Positions 6,249-18,200 of a stretch of DNA of 44,089 nt are shown here, piece after piece. Source of the stretch: Parafrigoribacterium mesophilum. GTDB lineage: Bacteria > Actinomycetota > Actinomycetes > Actinomycetales > Microbacteriaceae. The notes under the pieces are model-generated. The model did not search any database. It worked only from the letters and a program-made list of their open reading frames with translations, and was not told where the DNA came from. Both the position numbers and the translations under genes were made by a program. Every line of letters begins with the position of its first letter. Position 1 is the stretch's first letter. The stretch is taken from assembly GCF_039652555.1 (NCBI RefSeq), contig NZ_JBDJAF010000008.1:1-44089 (forward strand), given 5' to 3'.

Positions 6249-9200
6249 TCAGTTCGGTGACGGCGTTGGCGATGATCGGCGCGAGGAACCCTTGGACGGC
6301 GGAAGGGTCGTCTGCGTCCCACTGTCGTTCGTCGTGTTCGCTGACGTCGTGATCGTCGCGTCAGGTGCCAGCTCCGCTGTAGGGGTGCCGGTGGTCGTGC
6401 TGGTGGTCGTTGCGCTGGCCGCAGCGAGGGGGGATTCCGTGGTCGGCGTGTTGACGGCAGGATCCTGCGTCACGCTCGCGGTGCTGATCGTGGGGTCGCC
6501 CTGCGCCGGTGCGCCGACGTACGCGGCGTCATCCGTCTTGAACGTGAACGAGTCCACCGACTGCCCACCGGTGCGCCCGAATACTCCCAGCTGCCCATCG
6601 CCGAGAGGCGAGTTGAACATGTGCGACATGATCACCTGCCCGTCCAGGGTGATCGTCGCCACCGTCGCCTTGAGCACCAGATTCAGACGGTAATCTCGAC
6701 CGTCCACCAATGCCTTGGTGATGGCTCGGTCGATCACCCAGCCACCGCGCGGCGTGACGTGTCCGATGACGACGCGACTGCCGGCGACATCCAGCGCGAC
6801 GAACTTGAAGTCGTCCGTGCCGTAGTAATCGAAGACGATACCGCTGAAACCGTTCGTGGCCAGCACCGACTCCACCTCAATGTAGCTGAGGGGGTCCAGC
6901 CGGACGCCGTTGATGGTTCCGGTACCGTCCGCCGCATAGCCGACCAGCGCGATGACCGGCCCCGCGGTAGTGGGCCCGCTCGCATAGCGTCCCGCGGCGG
7001 TGGTCCAGGATCCGGCGACTGGCGTGAACGCTGTCGTCGGCTCGTCGAACTGCTCCGTGCGCTCGAGCGTGATCTCGGGAGAGATGACCGTGACATCGAT
7101 GTTGTCGAACCACCCGTGTGCCTGATTCGAGCCGAAGCCGTACAGGCCCCGGTTGAGCGCGACCGTCTCGCCATCGAGGATGCGCGGCGAGAACTGATGG
7201 CTGAAGGCGTTCTTGCCGTCGATCGTCACGGTGACGATGAGCCCGTTCACGATCACGTTCAGGTTGTAGCTCTTGCCCGACTTCACTCCGCCGGACACCG
7301 AGCCCTGCGCGTCGTACCACCACCCGTTCACGTCCCGGTGCCCGATCACCATTTTGTTGGTCGACTGGTCGACGCCGGCGAACTTGAAGTCGAATTCTCC
7401 GAAGTAGTCGAAGATCACGAACGCGTTCGCCTTCCAACCGGCGGTGGGCTTGTCCATCGCGATCCGGGCGGAGAGTTCGTAGTAGACACTCGTGTAGCTA
7501 TCGGAGTAGAGAACGGCGACGGCATCGTTGGCGTTGCTCGTCGCGGTGACCTTGAGGATGCCCGACTGGACGACGAACGCGCCGGAGTCGGTGGCGAAGC
7601 CCTGCAGGGTGCCGTCGTTGAAGTCGGCCCCGCGCAACGTGTCCCGTCGTCCGCCCGGGATGTTGCCGGCCTGCGGGTCGGTCGGCCCGCCCGTCTGCGT
7701 CTGCCAGTGGTTGTGGTCGCTCTGGGTGATCAGGCCGAGTTCACCGAACGGCTCGCCATTGCGGGCGGGGTCCTCACCGGTGTCGGTGGCCCGCGTCGGG
7801 TCGGCGCCCTGGCTCTTCGACAGCGCGTAGAGGAACTCCGGCAGCTGCGGGTTCACCTGCCGGCTGACCGTCGCGATGCCGAACGGCGAGAACGGCACCA
7901 GGTAGGTGTTGAACTCACCCACCCAGTCGATGAGCCGGTCGCCGCCGGTGTTGCCGATCAGAATATCCAGGCCCGCTCCCCCGTAGACGCGATCCTCGAA
8001 GCTGGAGTTCACGCCGTCGGGCGCGTCGTTCAGTCCGGCGTTCGTGGTGAGCAGGTCGTCGACGTTCGAGAGGTCGTTGCCCCAGCCGGCCCAGATGGTG
8101 TCCTCACCGGTGCCGCCGACCGACCAGTCGTTGCCGAGATCGCCGAAGATCACGTCGTTGCCGTCGGAGCGCTGATTGGAGATCGTCCCGGTGCAGGACC
8201 CACGGTTGTCGACCGCGATGCAGGCCGTGACCCAGTTGCCCGAGCTGGCGTCGTTGTTCAGGAAGAACGGCCGGGTCCACGGTGCCGCGCCGCCCTTCCA
8301 GAGGCTGCCATCGGCGTTGAAGAGGATGGCGCGGCGCGGGTCGTACTCGTCGTAGAGCAGGAACTCTCCCAGGCGCAGCGCGCCGTTGCTGGTCGAGTGC
8401 CACGCGTTCGTGTCGGCCCCGAAGTGCAGCACGTCGCCGGGGTTCCACGGGTGGGCGAAGTCGATGTACTCGACACCCACAGGGTTGCCCGCCGTGTCGA
8501 AGTGCTGGGCATAGCCGGTCGTCAGCGCTTCCGCTCCGGAGATCGCGTCATCGCCTGCGCCGCCGTGAATCCAGTCGCCGCCGAGGCCGCCGAAGATGAT
8601 GTCGTCGGCGTTGTTCGCGTCGAACGACGGCTGATTCGCCACGTGCTGCCGGCTCGCGTTCTCATTGGGGCCGAGGTTGTAGACGGTGAGGTCGGCGGCC
8701 TTCACGAGCTGGCCAGCCACGTTGATGGTTGCCGTCTGCACCTGGCCGGGCGTGTAGATGAACTCGTTCAGCACGTCGCCCTGGCTGGTCTTGGCGTCGG
8801 GGTCGACCGTGCGGAATTTGAGGATGCCGTACAACGGCTCCGCGAACTGCGTGCACACCGCGGACGAGGCGGTCGAGCATCCGGTGTTCCGGCTGGTGAA
8901 GATACGGCCGTCGTCACCGAGGATGCCGTCCGCGCCGGTGCCGCCGGAGATCCAGTCGTTGCCCCAGCCGCCGATCAAGTCGTCGTCCTGCGCGTCGCCG
9001 TAGATGGCATCGTGGTCGGCTCCGGTGTAGACGATGTCGTCGCCGGTCTCGCCGTGCACCTCGTCGCGTCCGCCAATCTGCAGGTACTTCCACGATCCGC
9101 CCGTGGTGTCCAGGATCGTTGAGCAGGTCGGCTGGGTGAGCGACCCGTTGCAATCGGCGCCGGTGCCCAGCCCGAAGTTCTCCGGCGCGAAGTCCGGACC

Positions 9201-12200
9201 GCCCACCGTGTAGTCCAGCAGGTGCACGCCGCGCACGACGAGCTTCTGCGCACCGTAGGTGTCGTAGTTGAAGGTGACGTAGTTGGCCTGGCCCGCCGCG
9301 CCGGTGGGGTTCACATCGGTGCCGTTGACGCCGACGACGCGGATGATGCGGCCGTTGTCGGCGGAGATGGTGTCGGCATCGCGGGCGTGCATGTTCGCGG
9401 CCGACGTGCCGTCGGCGAGAATTCCGCCGTCCAGACCCGGCGTGCTCGCGATTCCCGAGGTCTGGTTGTTGATGCCGAGCTGGGTGCCGGCGCCGCCGAA
9501 GAGCAGATCGGCGCCGCGGTCGTCGCCCGGCGCGTACCACTCGGCGGGGGTCGGGACGCCGTCCGGCCTCAGTTCCGGGCGCACCAGGCTGAAGAAGTCG
9601 CTGGACCCGCCGACGATGTCGTCCTGGCCGAGGTTGCCGAAGATCCGGTCGTTGCCGGCGTTGCCCTCGAGGTAATCGTCGCCATCAGTCGCCGCCTCGA
9701 AGGAGGGCACGACCACGAGCACGCCGGTGAAGTCGCAGACCAGCGACCCCGGGGCGCCCAGGCAGCCGAGCGGAGTCCGCGACGCGCCGACATGCCAGGT
9801 GGGGGTCTGGTCATCGGTCATCCTGGCGAACGCGCTGTCGATGCCGCCGTCGCCCTGAATCGTGTCGTTGCCCAGTTGGCCGAAGATCACGTCGTGCGCC
9901 TGGCCGCCGGCCAGGTAGTCGTTGCCGAAGCTTCCCGCGCCTGCCGTGCCCTCGTCGAATGCGAACGTGTGGAACAGGTTCGTCACGTCGTATTCTGCCC
10001 ACCACGGCGCCCCATCGGCGTCGCGGTAGGCGCGCGGTGTGCCGTCAACGAGGAGAAGTCCGGAGTTGTCCTCTCCGACCACTCCCCCGCACGCATTCGG
10101 CCGGTCGGTGCGGCTGTAGAGGAGCGTGCCGCAGAGGGTCTGGAAGCGCGGGCTGGTCCAGTCGCCGGGCGTCCGCTCGAAGACCACATTGTCGCCGAAC
10201 AGGATGTCATCACCTTCGTCGCCGTCGACCATGTCATGGCCGGCGCCGCCGATGAGCACATCGCGACCGAGATTGCCGAAGATGACGTCGTCGGCGCCAC
10301 GCTGCAGGGTGCGGCTTTCAATCGAGACGATGGTCGCGATCGCCGTGGTCTGGATCTTCTGCAGCCTCGGGTCCGGGAGGTTCGGGTCGGCGACAGCTTG
10401 CACGATCGCGCCGTGGTCGCCGAAGATCACATCATCGTAGGCAGACTGATCTCCGCCGGTAAGCGTGCCGGGACCATCGCCGAAGAGCAGGTCGCGTCCG
10501 GCGTCCAGGAGCGTGTCGCGCACCGGCGACGGATACGGCGCGATGGTGGTGCCGTTGTTGAGGGAGCCGCCTCCGGTCACCGATGGCGCCGGCGAGCGGT
10601 CGATCACGGCGATGTCGAGCGCCCGGGTGAAGACGTCCACGTTGATACCGGAGTCGCCGTAGATGTGGTCCACACCGCGCAGGCCGCGAATCTCGTCGTC
10701 GCCGGAGCCGCCCGCGAGGTGGTCGCCGGCCTGGCTGCCGATGATGAGGTCGTCACCCAGTCCGCCATAGGCCGTGAAGCCGACAGTTGGCAGATCGTTC
10801 GCTGCCCGGTGGGCGAACAGGCCGGAGGCGTCGATGATGTCGTTGCCGGCGTGGTCATACGGGTGGGCGAGGCCGAGCACCCACTCGTCGTCCTCGTTCT
10901 CCGCGTCCGGGATCCCGGTGAACGGATCGAACGGCTTCGGGCCGAACTCCATGCCGAGCACATCGGACGCCCGGCCCGAATACCAGACTCCGTCCTGAGA
11001 CGTGTCGCCGTAGACGACCAGCGGGGAACCCGGGCCCGCGACGGCGTCGCGGTCGCACGCCACCCCGTCGATCGGGTTGACCAGGTTGCAGACCGTGATC
11101 ACGTCGCCACCGATCCGCACGCCGCCGTCGCGGGTCGCGTCGAACCCGGTGATGGTAAACAGTGGCGCGTTCCAGACCGCCGCGCCCGTGGCGTTCAGGG
11201 ACACCGATGGCTGGAATGCGACGTTCCAGAACGTCATGCTTGACGCGGTGAGCGCCCTGATCGTGTACGCGCCGGGCATGCCGGAGAGGCGCACCTGCAT
11301 GCCGATTGTGAAACCGTCCGCCAGGAAGGAGCCGCCGTCGGTGCGGAGCAGGTAATCGGTGTGCACTTGCACCGGCGCGGTAACGGTGACCTCGACCGGG
11401 TTCGCCACGTGCACCGTCGTCGCGACGGTGCCGAGCGGGCCGGTGTAGACCGGACCAGACAGGTACATCACCGAGCCGGCGCCGCAGGAGGGGAACGGGT
11501 CGTCGAAGGCGCAGGCTGCGTCGCCGAAGCCGAGGATCATCCGGGTAAACGCTTCGCCGGCCAACTGCACATGCTGCGGGCCGATTCCGTAGGGGTCGCC
11601 GACGACGTAGCCGCTGCCCGCGAGGGCCGAGGTGAGACCCCACGGCAGGCCGTCGAGTCGGGTGAGCACGAGCCCGGTACCGGCCGGGGCGCCCGCCGCG
11701 GGGGCCGAGCGCAGCATGTCGAACGAGTTCTGGATCGCCGAGTTGCCGCCGCCGTGCACCGTGGTGATCCCGCCGTGCGGGCCGGGCACGAATACGGTGC
11801 GCGTGCCGGAGGTCGCCGTCGGGATGCGCTCGCCGCGGCGAAGCGTGAGGGTGGTTCCGTCGTCGGAGATCGCCATCAGGCGCCACTGTCCGGTGAGTCC
11901 CTGGATCATCACGAGTTGCCCGACCACGAAACCGTCGGCGGCCCAACTGCCGGAGGAACGGGTGACGGTGCCGCCGTCGCCCTGAAGGTTCGGGGTGATG
12001 GTCACCGGCGTGGAGGCGGTGACGGGCACGTCGGCGCCGACGACGGTACGGAGCGTGGATCCGGTGGCGGCCGCGCCGCTCACCAGCCGCAGGTACATGA
12101 CGGTGTTGGCCGTGGTGTCGGCGAGGTCGTCGTCGCCGAAGCCGACGACCTTCCAGGTTCCGGTCATCCCGCTGATCGTCACCGGCATGCCGACGACGAA

Positions 12201-15200
12201 GCCCTGGGCCTTCCAATCGAACGCTGCCGGGCGGCTGAGGCGGTGGGTCGAGCCGAATTGTCCTGCGGATGTGGCGAGCACGACCGTGCCGGTGAGCTTG
12301 ACCGCATCATCCGGTTGCAGCGTGCCCTGGATGTCGAGGCGGTCGTTGCCGACGCCGAGCATCAGGTTGAACACCTCAATCGTGCTCTTCGCGCCGTTCG
12401 TCACGAACCGGCCGTCGATGAACTGCACGGTGCCGTAGCTGATACCGCCGGGGAAGACCTGCGGCTCGCCGAACGTCTGGCCATCGGTGCCGCCGAAGCC
12501 GGCACCGAAGTCGAGGTCTTGTGCCATCCCGAAGCCGGTCAGGGACGTGCCGGTCATGACCCCGCGGCCATTGGCCTGACTGGAGTCGTTGTAGACGTTG
12601 AGCATGTCGATCTGCTTGAACTCCGGCGCTTGCGCCCCGATCGCGAAGAGAGGTCCGTCCTGTTCACCGGGCAGCTTGAGCCCCAACTCGAGGGAGCGGT
12701 CGGCGCCGGACACGCCGCCCTCGACCGCGAGCGGCCCGCGCAGCTTCGACACCAGGTGGGTCGATGCCGGGAAGACCTTCACGCCCACCCGCTGGAGCGG
12801 CTGGCTGTATGCGACGTCCGCTTCCAGCACGATGTTCTTCTCGGCCGCGTAGTCGTCACCGGCCGCGGCAAACGTGACCACGGCAGCGATGCGCACCACA
12901 CTGAACTGGCCGCCGGAGACGAACGCTGCGAGCGAGTCGCCGGAGAGGCCGGCCGCGCGAAGTTCCAGCTTCTCGTCGTGGCCCGCGTTGTCGCCGCGGA
13001 TGACGGCGATCTTCCCGCGGATGCAGGTGGCGCCCTGGCAGATTTCGACCCATTGGCCCTCAAGGAAGCCGTCGGCCAACCAGCTGCCGGAGGCCGGCCG
13101 CACGAGTCGCCAGGCGCCGCCGACGAACTCGGTCGTCGCGTTTCCGTCCCAGATCCCGGACCGGGTGAGCAGGTTGATCGCCACGCCGGTGCCCGAGCCG
13201 CAGCCGGCGACCGGGCCGTTCAGCGTGAGTGTCTTGCCGTCGGTGCCGACGGAAAGGATGGTGAACATCGTCGGGCCGCACGCGGAGATCCGGATGCGTT
13301 GCCCCGCCAGGAAGCCCTCGTCGATGAAGCTGCCGAGGTCGCTGCCGTTCGCCCGGCTGATGGTGTTGCCGGCGAAGCTCAGGTTGCCGAGGAACCTGCG
13401 GCTCGGGATGTCCCCGCCGACGACCTGGTAGTCGGCCGAGGTGACCGCGGCGCCGCCGACCGACACCACGTCGACGAGACCGTCGGTGAGCAGGGCGATG
13501 GTCACGCTGCCGTTCGGCGCCTTGGTGAGCCGGATCGTGTAGCTATCGGTGCCGCCGGGGATGGTGCACGCCTGATTGCCGCAGGCGATCACCACGGTGT
13601 CGCTGCCGGTCGGGATGCTCACGACATTCGGGGTCTCGTCGTCGTACACGAGCACGTCGGTGCGCTGCAGGCCGCTGCGGAGGTTCGGGAACGGGTACTT
13701 CGCCACCGCCGCGGGTGTGGTGAGCGCCGTGTCGAGTTCGTAGTTCACCACGGCGGTGAGCGGGTCGCCCGGGTCGCTGTTGTTGCGAGCGTGGACCACG
13801 ATGCGCAGCGGGACGTCCCAGTTCGAGGAGTCGAAGCTCACCGAGTAGTAGCTGCCGCCTGCGCCGTCGGAGGACTGCCGCAGCCGCAGTGCGGGCACCG
13901 CGGAAAGGTCCAGGCTGATCAGCCGCTGGCTGGCGGCATCCATCCAGACCTTCACCCAGATCGTCTCGCCGGCCGCGGGGGCGGTCGCAAGTGACAGGAG
14001 GATGTCGTCGGTGCGCTCGGTCGCGGTGCTGCCCTCGATGACCACGGTGCGTCCGTCGAGGCTGGTGCCGCCGGGGGTCACCGGAACCGCGTAGACGCCG
14101 GGGGTGTCGTTGTCGTAGACGAGGGCGTTGACCTGGCGCACCGCGGCGCCGTGGAACCGGGAGTCCGCGCTGATCACCGAGTGCTGCACGACGACGATGC
14201 GGTCGCCCTCGGCGCGTGGGTCGTCGGCGGCCCAGAGGTATACCCGTTGCGGGGTCTTCCAGCTGTCGCCCACGGTGGTGAAGGTGAGCACGACGGCGCG
14301 ACCGGCCTCGTCGACGACGACACCGTTCACGACCTTGTGACGCTGGAACTCGCGGGCTTCGTCGCACTGGCTGTCGTCGGTGCCGACGCACAGCCAGACC
14401 GAGTCGCCGATGCCGTCTGCCAGCGGTTCTGGGTTGAGATCGGCGCCGTTCGCCTCCTGCGAGGACGCCAACGCGGCCGAGACGGTGACGTACACCGGTG
14501 CGGTCGGCTTGACCGCGAGTTCGACCGTGTAGTGCGCGTAGCTCTTGATCACGGCCGAGCCGGTGGCGCCCTCCCGCACCACGGTGCCGCCGGACTGCTC
14601 GCGGATCACGACGATCCCCTGACCGGAGGTGGCCAGGTTGTACGGCAGGCCATCCGTCGGCAGGCCATCGTAGCCGGGGTCGTTCGGCGCGGTCACGACG
14701 TGGTCGACTGCGCCCGACAGGCCTTCCAGCTCGCGCGTTACGATGTCGGCCGTGACATCCCCGGTGACGCTGATCAGGTCGGAGCCGAGCCCGCCGATGA
14801 TGCGGTAGGCGACCCCGTAGGCGGTGGACTGCACGAAGAACTGGTCGTCGCCCTCCAGCCCGTCGACCTCGACGACCTCGATCGTCGTGTACCTGACGTT
14901 CAGTCCCCCGCCGAAGACGCCCGTGTCGGTGATCGCGAAGTCGTCGGCGAACTCGGTGCCGAGCACGATCACCTTGTCGAACCCGGTGCCGCCGTCGACG
15001 TTGACCGGCGCGTTCACGTTGTACTGCACCTCGTCCTCGCCGGCGCCGGCGCGGATGTCGAGCGGGCGTGCGGTGGAGAAGCCGAGGCCGATCACCGGCA
15101 CCGCGACGCCGTTCGCATCGAGCGGGATGACATCGTCCTGCCACCTTGTGTTGTCGAGATCGACGTTCGAGCCGGTCAGGTGGTTGAAGGTGGTGTGCGC

Positions 15201-18200
15201 GTCGGCGTTGTTGCAGACGTTGTCACCGTTGTTGTCGTAGCGGATGTAGCCGTTCGCCAGGGTGCACTGGCCGCCCGGGACATCCGGAACCGGGAACGCG
15301 CCGGTGGTCGGGTCTGCGGCGAACGTGACGTCGCTCAGGCCGCACCCGGCGATGTTGTCGGCGTCGGTGTCGCACACCGCGGCGATAGCGAACGAGCGCA
15401 CGATGAACAGGTCGTTGTGGTCGTCACCGTTCAGTTGGATCTCGGCCTGGTTCGAGTAGACCGTGAAGCGATCGTTGCCGGTGCCGCCGGTCGCCAGGAG
15501 CGGAGCGTGGGTGCCGGGGCTGAGCCAGCCCCGGGTGGTCGGCACCAGCGACGGGAAGGTATCCGCCGGGAGCAGTGCACCGCCCTCGGGGCTCTGCTCA
15601 CCGTCGCGCTGGGTGCCGAAGATCTGGCCGATCTGGAACGTGTCGTTGCCGGCGCCGCCATCGAGCGTGATCGTCGCGGTCGTGTCGTCGACGAAGAACG
15701 CGTCATTGCCGCCCTGGCCGTACACGGTGATGCGGCCGTTGATCGCGGTGTCGTAATTGATCCGCTGCACCAGCGGGCTCGGCTCGTTACCGGCGATTCG
15801 GTCACGGTAGCTTCCGATTCCGCCGTCCGCCGCGCCCGAGCCTGCCAGCAGTGCGATGAAGGCCGGGTTGTTGGCCGTTTCGGTCGGGGTCAGGCATCCG
15901 CCAGCCACACCGGGCTCGAGCCCGAACGGGCTTTGGTTGTCGATGCACCTCAGCGCCCGCAGCAGGAAGATGTCGTCGGTGGCGGCATTCGTGGTCGTGC
16001 CGGCCAGGTAGCCGTTGTAGTGGGCCGCCAGGTTGTCGTAACCGTAGATCGCCAACTCGTCCACGCCCGCATCGGGCGCGCCGGTGTCGAGTACGTTGAT
16101 GACGTAGTTGCGCACGTTGCCGTGGCTGCCGTTTGTGTACACCGCGTAGTAGTCGCTTTCGCCCTGACCATCGAGGGTCAGGGTGTGGCCGGCACCGACT
16201 CCGGACTGCAGGCCGGTCGGGCTGGTCACGACGTCCATCGACTGCAGGTGCCAGACGGTGATCCGATCCTCGCCGTCGCTGGTCAGCGAGTCCGTGGTCG
16301 CGTTGCCGTGGATCGTGGTCTTCGCGCCGAGGAAGATGTACCCCGCGTCGCCCCACTGCTCCTTGTTGAGAGCCGGGTTCGTGGTCTGAGCCAGGTCGAG
16401 TCCGGACGGATCGCCGAGCTGGATCAGGTCGACGTCGCTGCCGCCCCAGACGTTGATCTGTCGGCCAGTGACCGGGTTCGCGCTTGTGGGCGAGCACAGG
16501 CCCATCGGCTCGTCGCCGGGGCCGCCGGGCGTCACGACGCAGTCGGCGATGATGCGGCCGCGCAGGATCATGCTCGTGCCGTACTCGTCGGTCGGGGCGA
16601 CGATGGTGCCGCCGGTGTCGGCATTGCCGAAGTCCCCACGGATGTCGATGGAACGGTCGGCGAGGATCTGCGAATTCTGGTGCAGTGTGATGTCGTCGCC
16701 GACGCGGAGCTCCACGCTGCCGGTCTCGGCCAGCACGGTACCGTTCGGGATGACCCGGGGGTGGTCGGCGTCATTCGCCGGCGCCGTCGTGTCGTCTTCC
16801 GCGAAGTTCGCGGTGCCGTCCCGAACCAGGAACAGGTCCTCGTCGATCGCACCACTCTCCCGTACGGTGATCCGGATGTCGCCGCTCAAGGCGTGGGCGA
16901 GAACGAGTCGCAGGTACTCGTCGGTCTCCGTGAGGTAGATGCCGGTGCCGGCCTCGAGTGCGACGTCGTCGGCGACCGTCGCGAGGCCGGCATCGGAGCT
17001 GCCGTCCGGGTTGTTCGCGCAGTTCACGTTCGTGCAGGCGAACGGGGATCCGACGAGCGAGTCGATCTCGAGATCGTTGGCCGCGACGCCGATGGATCCG
17101 CCGTTGGCGTCCAGGTCGATGGACTGGCCGATCACGTCGGCCGCGGCATCGTTCTGCGCGTCCAGGATGCTTCCCGCGCGGCTCCGGAGGCTCACGTTGC
17201 CGGTGGCGAGGGAGGCGTCGCCCGCGGTGTGGACGAGGCCGACCTGCAGGTCGCCGGCGACCTGGTCGAGGTAGATGCCGGCCGTTTTGTCGTCGTCGGC
17301 CGCGGTGTCGTCCGCGTCGAGGTCGCCGAGCGGTCCGCCAACCGCGTTGACCTGGATCTCCAGGAAGTTGCCTGGCAGCCCGATGCCGCCGACCCCGGAC
17401 ACGCTGCCGGCCCCGCCGAGCAGGTTGTCGCCAGCATAGAGGTTGATGTTGCGCCCGGTCACGTCGATGCCGTTCGGGGTGCCGGCCGCGCAGTCGAGGT
17501 CGTACGCATCGACGCAGGTGCTGTCGTCATCGGTGCCGATGAGCCCCGCGTCGAGTTCGGCGTCGAGGATCATGCGCGGCGAGCGGAGCGTGACGTCCGC
17601 GGCGATCGTCGCCGTGCTGCACGCCCCCGGGGCCGCACCGGTGCACAGACCGGTCGCGTGGATGTGGCCAACCCGCAGGTCGCCCTTCCCGCTTTGTTCG
17701 ATGACGGTGATGCTGCCGTTGGTGAGCACGTCGATCTTGCCGGAACCGTCGCTCGATCCGTGGCTGGCGCCGGTCTCGTCGTCGGTCCAGGTCGCGTCGG
17801 CATCGGTGTGTGCGGTCACGGTGAGCTCGGTTGCGGCCGAGGTGTGGAAGATTGCGACGTTATGTCCTGCGCGGATGTCGCTGAAGGTGTAGTTCGCCGC
17901 GCGCTGGCTGAGCGTGGTGCCGAAGGCGACCAGCACGACCTCGCCGCCGACGATCACCGGAGTGTCGGCGCCGCCGGTGCACCCGGCGCCATCGGGACGG
18001 AAGTAGCACGTGGTCGGCACCGTTTCGCGAACGGGGCCGCCGGGCAGGTTGTCCGGGGTGTAAATCCGCACGTTGATGTCGCCGACCGCGCCCGGGTCGG
18101 TGCCCTCTGCGCTGTCGCGCAGGATCACCACCGCGTCGTGTCCCGCCTTGATGGACGAAACCACCGGATTCAGCGGTGCGGTGTTCGCGGTGAGTGAGTC

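Noticed and set aside
14151..18197. Long open frame on the plus strand (about 1,350 codons) antisense to the giant gene
   Set aside because: Its translation is rich in Arg, Val, Gly and Asp with no domain pattern. It is a mirror of the GC-biased codons on the other strand, where recognisable domains exist.
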